The notes under the pieces: generated by a model
What the model was told of the DNA's origin: nothing
Seen by the model: the letters and a program-made list of their open reading frames with translations, nothing else
The model's database searches: none
Part shown: positions 58,792-64,000 of the stretch, one piece after another
How the letters are laid out: each line of letters starts with the position of its first letter
How positions within the stretch are numbered: the stretch's first letter is position 1
NCBI RefSeq assembly: GCF_900129765.1
Contig: NZ_FQWU01000001.1
Span: forward strand, 1,364,001 to 1,428,000
Reading direction: 5' to 3'
From: Massilia sp. CF038
GTDB taxonomy: Bacteria; Pseudomonadota; Gammaproteobacteria; Burkholderiales; Burkholderiaceae_D
DNA: 64,000 bases
Position numbers and translations under genes: made by a program

Positions 58792-60960
58792 ATGCAAGAC
58801 ATTCACATCGCCGCAGCCCCGTACTTCTGGGTGCTGCAAGCCGTTTGCGCTCTCCATCGAAAACCGTTCTCCGCTGCGCTGGCGCGCCAGCAGCTGGCCG
58901 CACCGTACAAGATCGCCTCGTTTGCTGTTGCGGCCGAAGCCTATGGCCTGGACGCGAACTTGCGCTCTTGTAAGCCAACGCAGTTGCATCGTGAATCCTT
59001 TCCGCTGGTGGCCTGGCTGGCGCCCAAGCCGGAAACGGCAGCGAACCCCGATGCGCCCAGCGCGGTCCCTGCCTTGATCTTGCAAGCCGAAGGTCCCAGC
59101 GTGCTGGTCGTTGAATCCGACGACAGCGCACCACTGACGCTGACCCTGGAACAATTTTCTCAGCGCTATCTCGGACAGGTCACGCGCGTGGTGCCGCGCC
59201 CCGACCCTGCTGCCGATCCCGACACGGATAGCGCCGCGCATGCCGCGCGCAAGTTCGGCTTTGCCTGGTTCGTGCCAGAACTGCTCAAGCACAAGCGCCT
59301 GTGGCAGGAAATTCTGCTCGCTTCGCTGGTGATCCAGTTAATCGCCCTGGCCACACCACTGTTCACGCAAGCCATTATCGACAAGGTGGTGGTGCACCGC
59401 ACCGAAAGCACCCTGGTCGTGATCGCCATCGGGATGGCGCTGTTCATGCTGTTTTCAGCCGGCCTGTCGTGGCTGCGCCAGTATCTCGTGCTGCACACCG
59501 GCAACCGGGTCGATGCGGTGCTGGGCGCCTCGGTCTTCGAGCGCTTGTTCAAATTACCACCCATGTATTTTCAGCACCGGCCCACCGGCGTCATTGCCGC
59601 CCGCCTGCACGGAGTGGAAACGATTCGCGAATTCATCGCCAGCGCTGCCGTGACGCTGATCCTTGACTTCCCCTTCCTGCTGATATTCGTCGGCATCATG
59701 TTTTATTACAGCGTCACGCTGACGCTGATTGTGCTTGCCATCCTCGGTTTGATCATCGCGCTCAGTTTGCTGGTGGCGCCGTTGTTCCAGGCCCGGCTGC
59801 AAGAGCAATTCATGATGGGGGCGCGCAATCAGGCCTTCCTGACCGAGTACGTGGTGGGCCTGGAAACAGTCAAGTCGCTGCAGCTGGAACCGCAACTGAA
59901 CAGCCGCTACAGTGGCTATCTGGCCAGCTACCTGCAAGCCGGCTTTGCGACCAAGCAGCTGGCCAACACCTACAACACCACGTCGAACCTGCTGGAGCAG
60001 TTGATGAGCCTGCTGATTCTGGGGATCGGCGCCTACACCGTCATGCATGACGCAAGCTTCACCATCGGTATGCTGGTGGCGTTCCAGATGTTTTCGGGAC
60101 GGCTGTCGCAGCCCATGCTGCGCCTGGTGGGCTTGTGGCAGCAGTTTCAGCAAGCCAGCCTGGCGGTGGCGCGCCTGGGCGACCTGATGAATGCGCCGCT
60201 TGAGCCGTACTCGCTCATTCCAGCCCGTGCCACTGCGCGCAAAGGCTTGATGCAAATCGAAGGTCTGGCCTTCAAATACGGGGAACACTTGCCGCTGGTG
60301 TACGAAGATCTGTCGCTGACGATCCAGCCGGGCCAGACCATTGGCATCATGGGCCCCAGCGGCTGCGGCAAAAGTACCTTGGCCAAATTGCTGCAGGGTT
60401 TTTACCAGCCCAATGCAGGACGCATTTTGCTCGATGGGGTCGACATCCGCTATTTGTCCGCCAACGAGCTGCGCAGCTATTTTGGCGTCGTGCCCCAGGA
60501 GACCATGCTGTTTTCGGGCACCATTTACGACAACCTGCAAATGGCCAGCCCCGACGCCAGCTTTGAACAGATCGTCGCGGCGTGCAAGATGGCCGAGATC
60601 CATACCGCGATCGAAGCCCAGCCCAAGGGGTATCAGACTGAAATCGGCGAACGGGGCGCGGGGTTGTCGGGCGGGCAAAAGCAGCGCATTGCGATTGCGC
60701 GCGCACTGCTCAAGCGCCCCAGCATTCTGGTGTTCGACGAAGCCACAAGCGCCCTCGATGGGCCCACGGCTGAACAGTTTGCCCACACCATCAATAGTCT
60801 GAAGGGAAAGGTCACCATGTTGTTCATTACCCATGGCTTGCCCAAAGGCTTGCAGGTCGACGCGGTGTTCCGTTTGACGGCCAAGGGCGCGCAGCAACTG
60901 GCGCAAGCGGGCGCCGCCCGCGTTGCCGCGCCGGGCGTTAGCGCCGAGGGTGGCGCGTGA
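58792..60960 (+). CDS. Type I secretion ABC transporter (HlyB/LapB-like) with inactive C39-like domain
   Basis: 722 residues from ATG 58792. Domain order: an N-terminal C39-peptidase-like domain (about 1-140) lacking the catalytic Cys at the expected early position, six transmembrane helices (about 170-450), and an ATPase domain with Walker A GPSGCGKST, Q-loop GVVPQETMLFSGTI, signature LSGGQKQR, Walker B SILVFDEATSALD and the H-loop FITHGLP. The inactive peptidase-like domain is a feature of exporters of RTX-type proteins, which are not leader-cleaved. GTGA overlap with the HlyD gene shows one operon. No RTX substrate or TolC-type gene is in view. Confidence 0.93.
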   Translation: MQDIHIAAAPYFWVLQAVCALHRKPFSAALARQQLAAPYKIASFAVAAEAYGLDANLRSCKPTQLHRESFPLVAWLAPKPETAANPDAPSAVPALILQAEGPSVLVVESDDSAPLTLTLEQFSQRYLGQVTRVVPRPDPAADPDTDSAAHAARKFGFAWFVPELLKHKRLWQEILLASLVIQLIALATPLFTQAIIDKVVVHRTESTLVVIAIGMALFMLFSAGLSWLRQYLVLHTGNRVDAVLGASVFERLFKLPPMYFQHRPTGVIAARLHGVETIREFIASAAVTLILDFPFLLIFVGIMFYYSVTLTLIVLAILGLIIALSLLVAPLFQARLQEQFMMGARNQAFLTEYVVGLETVKSLQLEPQLNSRYSGYLASYLQAGFATKQLANTYNTTSNLLEQLMSLLILGIGAYTVMHDASFTIGMLVAFQMFSGRLSQPMLRLVGLWQQFQQASLAVARLGDLMNAPLEPYSLIPARATARKGLMQIEGLAFKYGEHLPLVYEDLSLTIQPGQTIGIMGPSGCGKSTLAKLLQGFYQPNAGRILLDGVDIRYLSANELRSYFGVVPQETMLFSGTIYDNLQMASPDASFEQIVAACKMAEIHTAIEAQPKGYQTEIGERGAGLSGGQKQRIAIARALLKRPSILVFDEATSALDGPTAEQFAHTINSLKGKVTMLFITHGLPKGLQVDAVFRLTAKGAQQLAQAGAARVAAPGVSAEGGA

Positions 60961-62339
60961 ACGGCCCCTTGCCCATTGCCGGCGCGCCGGCGCCACTGCG
61001 TCCGCCGAGCCGCTGGCACGATCCGCTTGGCTTGATCCAGACGCAAGCCCCGAGTGTCGTGGGCCGCATTGTCCTGTGGTCGGTGGCCGTGCTGGTGCTG
61101 CTGCTGATCGTCTGGGCCTGGCTCGGACAGCTTGACATCATCGCATCGGCCGAAGGCAAGCTGGTGCCGCGTACTTTGCTCAAGGTGGTGCAGCCGGCGG
61201 AACCGGGCGTGGTCACGCAACTGCTGGTGGACGAAGGGGACCGGGTCAAAGCAGGGCAGGTACTGGCCATGCTGGATACCACCGTCGCCCGTGCTGAACA
61301 GGCAGGCGTGAGCTCCGACCTGGCGTTGCAGCAGCTGCAGGCGCGCCGCATCGAAGCCGAGCTGGCCGGCCGTCCCATGCTGTCGCAGGCAGGCGACGAT
61401 GTGCTGCGCACTGCCCAGGTACAAGGCCAATATCAGGCGCACCGCAAGGCCTTTACCGACAGCCTGGCGCAAGAGCAATCCTTGCTGGCCAAGGCAAGGC
61501 ACGAGCATAAAAGTGCCGCGCAAATCCTGAGCAAGCTCGAACAGACCCTGCCCATCTATGACCGCGCCGCTGCCTCGTACGCCAAGCTGGAAAAGGAAGG
61601 CTTTTACGGTGGCCTGGCCACTGCGGACAAGCAGCGTGAGGCGCTGGAAAAGGCACGCGACCTGGATGCGCAACGCTCGACCCTGGCTGCCCTGAGCGCC
61701 ACCATCAGCGCCCAGGAAATGCGGATCAGCCAGATCCAGAGCAATTACCGATCGGAGCTGGAAAAAGAGCTGGCCGAGGTGCGCCTGCGTATCAGTCAGT
61801 TGCAGCCCACGCTCGACAAGTCCGCCTACAAGACCGGCTTGATGGCGCTGCGGGCACCGCAGGATGGCGTGGTCAAGGATCTGGCGACCACCACGGTGGG
61901 CGCGGTGGTGCAGCCTGGCAGCGTGGTGCTGACGATCGTGCCGGAAGGTGAGCCGCTATATGCCGACGTGGCGCTGAAAAACGAAGACGTGGGCTTTGTG
62001 CATGAAGGCCAGAGCGCACAGGTAAAGTTGATCGCCTATCCTTTCCAGCGTCACGGCATGTTGACTGGCAAGGTCATCCGGATCAGCGCAGACGCGGTCG
62101 AACCTGCGCCGGGCAGCCGCGCAGCTGAGTCCAGTAGCGCCAGCGCGCCGCAGGGCGCCAGCTACAAGGCGCGCGTGCGCCTGGACCAGCAAGTGCTCAA
62201 TGATGCACATGGCAACCGGCTGGCCATCACGCCAGGCATGCAGGTGGTCGCGGAAATCAACCAGGGCCAGCGCAGCGTACTGGAATATTTGCTGTCGCCC
62301 GTCAGAAAAACTGTGCACGAGGCAGCGCGCGAACGCTGA
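60957..62339 (+). CDS. HlyD-family membrane fusion protein
   Basis: 460 residues, GTG start overlapping the ABC stop by 4 nt. One transmembrane helix (about 37-60, IVLWSVAVLVLLLIVWAWL), a first half of the lipoyl domain (VVQPAEPGVVTQLLVDEGDRVKAGQVLA), a long coiled coil (about 100-290), the second lipoyl half (LRAPQDGVVKDLATTTVGAVVQPGSVVLTIVPEGEPL) and a C-terminal beta domain ending AEINQGQRSVLEYLLSPV. It links the inner-membrane ABC protein to an outer-membrane channel. The outer-membrane partner is not in the window. Confidence 0.94.
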   Translation: MNGPLPIAGAPAPLRPPSRWHDPLGLIQTQAPSVVGRIVLWSVAVLVLLLIVWAWLGQLDIIASAEGKLVPRTLLKVVQPAEPGVVTQLLVDEGDRVKAGQVLAMLDTTVARAEQAGVSSDLALQQLQARRIEAELAGRPMLSQAGDDVLRTAQVQGQYQAHRKAFTDSLAQEQSLLAKARHEHKSAAQILSKLEQTLPIYDRAAASYAKLEKEGFYGGLATADKQREALEKARDLDAQRSTLAALSATISAQEMRISQIQSNYRSELEKELAEVRLRISQLQPTLDKSAYKTGLMALRAPQDGVVKDLATTTVGAVVQPGSVVLTIVPEGEPLYADVALKNEDVGFVHEGQSAQVKLIAYPFQRHGMLTGKVIRISADAVEPAPGSRAAESSSASAPQGASYKARVRLDQQVLNDAHGNRLAITPGMQVVAEINQGQRSVLEYLLSPVRKTVHEAARER

Positions 62340-62357
62340 TACGTTCAGGTAGGGCCG

Positions 62358-62458
62358 CTGCCAGTTTTCCGTGCACGGACATTAATCCTTTGTACTTCAA
62401 GGCCTTGCGCGCTGAAACCGGACTTGTTAACAGTGTTGTCCACAGAATCTGTGGGCAG
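62358..62458 (+). repeat. 101-bp dispersed intergenic element, copy C
   Basis: Starts CTGCC and ends GGCAG like copy B. Shares GTACTTCAAGG, CTTGCG, the GGACTTGTTAACAGTG block, TTGTCCACAG and the palindrome CCACAGA-A-TCTGTGG. It begins 18 nt after the HlyD stop codon and precedes the small exported protein gene. Same orientation as copies A and B. Confidence 0.8.
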
Positions 62459-62544
62459 TTTGGCGTCCGCCCCAGCCGGCTTTGATTGCGCGGGGCCGGC
62501 TTTCATGGTCAGATGCTTGTCTGACCCACGTGACAAGGCTAGCC

Positions 62545-63003
62545 ATGCACCGACTGTTTCTTTTGCTCGTTTTCGCCGCGGCGCCACTGCAGGCGCAAAC
62601 TGCCGGCCCCGCCGATCCACCATTGATTGAACGCGCCGTGCGCGACTATATCGAGTCACAGCACTTGGCCGATCCGGCCCGTATGGAACGCGCTCTCGAT
62701 CCCCGGCTGGCCAAGCGCACCTACTGGCGGAAGGCCGATGGGACAGAATTCATCATGCAAACGGACTTTGCGGCCATGCTCAAGGTGGCTGGAACGTACA
62801 ACCAGGACGGCAGCAAATTCCCCGCGCAGCCACGGGTCGACATCCGGATTCTCGATGTGGATCAGCGCGTTGCCACCGTCAAGCTGAGCGCAGACGAGTG
62901 GATCGACTACATGCATCTGTACAAGAATCAGAAAGGCGAGTGGAAGATCATTAACGTGCTGTGGCAGTACCACGATACGGCACGCCAGGCCAGCAAGAAG
63001 TAG
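62545..63003 (+). CDS. Exported NTF2-like (lumazine-binding type) small protein
   Basis: 152 residues from ATG 62545 (AAGG 6 nt upstream). Sec signal MHRLFLLLVFAAAPLQAQ. The mature domain (IERAVRDYIESQHLADPARMERALDP, then KADGTEFIMQTDFAAMLK and VATVKLSADEWIDYMHLYKN) has the cone-shaped NTF2-like pattern of putative lumazine-binding proteins. By family these bind small ligands in the periplasm; function unknown. Confidence 0.8.
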   Translation: MHRLFLLLVFAAAPLQAQTAGPADPPLIERAVRDYIESQHLADPARMERALDPRLAKRTYWRKADGTEFIMQTDFAAMLKVAGTYNQDGSKFPAQPRVDIRILDVDQRVATVKLSADEWIDYMHLYKNQKGEWKIINVLWQYHDTARQASKK

Positions 63004-63012
63004 TGCTCGGGC

Positions 63013-63435
63013 CTAGAAGCCTTCTGCCGCCAGCAACTCAAGCGACCAGTCCCTGGCGCTTTCGTAGTCGAGAAACAGCCCGCGGGGTGGGCTGCCGTCG
63101 TAAATACGTGCGTACATCGGCTCAAACAGGGCGCGGCCTTCCACATCGGCGGCGGCCACCACCGGGTTGCCAATGCAGCGCATGTGGGCCGTGGTGTAGA
63201 CGATGACTTCGGCCAGCCGGTCCAGCGCCTCGGGCGGGCACAGAAGCGAGCCAGTCACAATCGTCATGTGGACGTGCGGACCCGTGGCCGCCAATTGCTT
63301 GACCATCGGATGGGCTGCCTTCATCCATGTATTGACGAGCTCAAGGTTCCACGGGCCGACCAGTTCCGACACCAGGATGCGGCCTTCCAGGCGTAGCTTG
63401 TACTCCCCGTGTGGAATGAACTTCAGTATTGGCAT
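63013..63435 (-). CDS. Conserved hypothetical protein, possibly STAS/SpoIIAA-like fold
   Basis: 140 residues from ATG 63435; longer in-frame extensions run into sequence shared with the neighbouring gene and are Cys/Arg-rich. The segment YKLRLEGRILVSELVGPWN followed by VNTWMKAAHP and VTGSLLCPPEALDRLAEV has the alternating strand/helix pattern of SpoIIAA/STAS-like domains. No catalytic motif. It lies 65 nt after the partial SMP-30-like gene on the same strand. Confidence 0.55.
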   Translation of the reverse strand: MPILKFIPHGEYKLRLEGRILVSELVGPWNLELVNTWMKAAHPMVKQLAATGPHVHMTIVTGSLLCPPEALDRLAEVIVYTTAHMRCIGNPVVAAADVEGRALFEPMYARIYDGSPPRGLFLDYESARDWSLELLAAEGF

Positions 63436-63499
63436 TGGGACGGCAGTTGGTTTGCGAAATTGTTCGTGACAATTATCGCAGGTCTTGGCAACACGCCGT

Positions 63500-64000
63500 T
63501 TACCGTAGCTGCTGCCACTCGTTACCAGGCCGGTCGGCCCGGAATTGCAGCAGTTGGCCTTTTTCCATTTCGGTGACATACACGGTGCGGCCATCGGGCC
63601 CGCCAAAGGCAAGGTTGCTCGGCTTGCTGCCGGGCAGGGCGATTTCGCGCAGCACGCGCCCCTTGGGGGAGAGCTTGACCACCGTGCCTTTGCCATGCCG
63701 GGTCACGTACAGGTTGCCGTCCACGTCGGTGCGCATGCCGTCCAGACCAAAATCGGCAAAGCGCGCAAACACCCGTTTGCCCGACAGGCTGCCATCAGAA
63801 TCAATGGCAAACGCCCAGATGATGCGCTGCACGCTCTCACCCACATACAGGGTGCGCCCGTCAGGGCTCACTTCAATCCCGTTGGCCGTTCCCATGCCGG
63901 TCGCGACCACGCGCGCTTTTCCGGCCGTATCGATGCGCCACACCTGGCCGCCATTGTTCTTCCAGTCGGGGTCACTTGCGTACAGCACGCCGTCGGCGGT
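63500..64000 (-). CDS. SMP-30/gluconolactonase-like propeller protein, 3' part only (start lies beyond the right edge)
   Basis: The visible 166 residues form propeller blades of the SMP-30/gluconolactonase/LRE family: MGTANGIEVSPDGRTLYVGES with the metal-ligand Asn, FGLDGMRTDVDGNLYVTRHG with the catalytic Asp, and SKPSNLAFGGPDGRTVYVTEM. By family a calcium- or zinc-dependent sugar-lactone hydrolase. The N-terminus is outside the window, so export cannot be judged. Confidence 0.85.
   Translation of the reverse strand, partial: TADGVLYASDPDWKNNGGQVWRIDTAGKARVVATGMGTANGIEVSPDGRTLYVGESVQRIIWAFAIDSDGSLSGKRVFARFADFGLDGMRTDVDGNLYVTRHGKGTVVKLSPKGRVLREIALPGSKPSNLAFGGPDGRTVYVTEMEKGQLLQFRADRPGNEWQQLR

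Overview
The window is GC-rich bacterial DNA that reads like a betaproteobacterium of the Oxalobacteraceae (Massilia, Duganella, Janthinobacterium group). This placement is an inference from family content: monomeric NADP isocitrate dehydrogenase, Leloir genes beside glf, GC-rich REP-type palindromes and a large thiotemplate cluster. No rRNA, tRNA or plasmid gene was seen, so the placement is not proven.

Left part (1-19,850, all minus strand, running off the left edge): a hybrid polyketide/non-ribosomal peptide cluster. In transcription order it holds a CysE serine acetyltransferase, an MFS exporter, a KS-AT-ACP-Cy-A-PCP-C protein, an A-PCP-C-A-PCP protein, a DUF6817-like HD-type protein, a C*-A-PCP protein, a SyrP-like Fe(II)/2-oxoglutarate oxygenase and the start of a PaaK/CapK-like adenylating enzyme. 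Pocket residues read by eye suggest malonate, Cys (cyclised to a thiazoline), Ala, a Cys-like residue and Asp, with the Asp probably beta-hydroxylated in trans. The condensation domain of the Asp module has lost its catalytic histidine motif. Synthetase junctions are 4-nt, 1-nt or zero-gap, so the cluster looks like one translationally coupled operon. No thioesterase is in view. The upstream DNA (19,800-20,150) is AT-rich and carries a promoter candidate and a CCCCC/GGGGG inverted repeat.

Middle left (20.5-35.5 kb): a proline-rich lipoprotein, a secreted small protein, a LysE/LysR pair, then a seven-gene minus-strand operon galT-galK-GH2-glycosyltransferase-galM-glf-galE. It couples galactoside breakdown to UDP-galactose and UDP-galactofuranose supply. 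Divergent from it lies a fused GH1 glycosidase/RmlD-type reductase.

Middle (35.5-47 kb): a tandem array of about 179-bp units, each with a palindromic REP pair, abuts the 3' end of a PQQ sugar dehydrogenase fused to a PEBP domain. Next come a periplasmic metallo-beta-lactamase-fold hydrolase with a divergent LysR, a Cache hybrid histidine kinase, and an RsbQ-like hydrolase paired with a PAS histidine kinase. A small lipoprotein, a 52-residue membrane protein and a tandem universal stress protein follow.

Right part (48-64 kb): a two-CBM GH18 chitinase lipoprotein with a strong terminator, a frameshifted haem-oxygenase-like diiron protein facing a PsiD-like decarboxylase, an old-yellow-enzyme, an EAL remnant, a TPR protein, isocitrate dehydrogenase, a type I secretion ABC/HlyD pair and small proteins, ending in a partial SMP-30-like gene. 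Three copies of an exactly 101-bp intergenic element with a DnaA-box-like core lie at 45.0, 58.5 and 62.4 kb.
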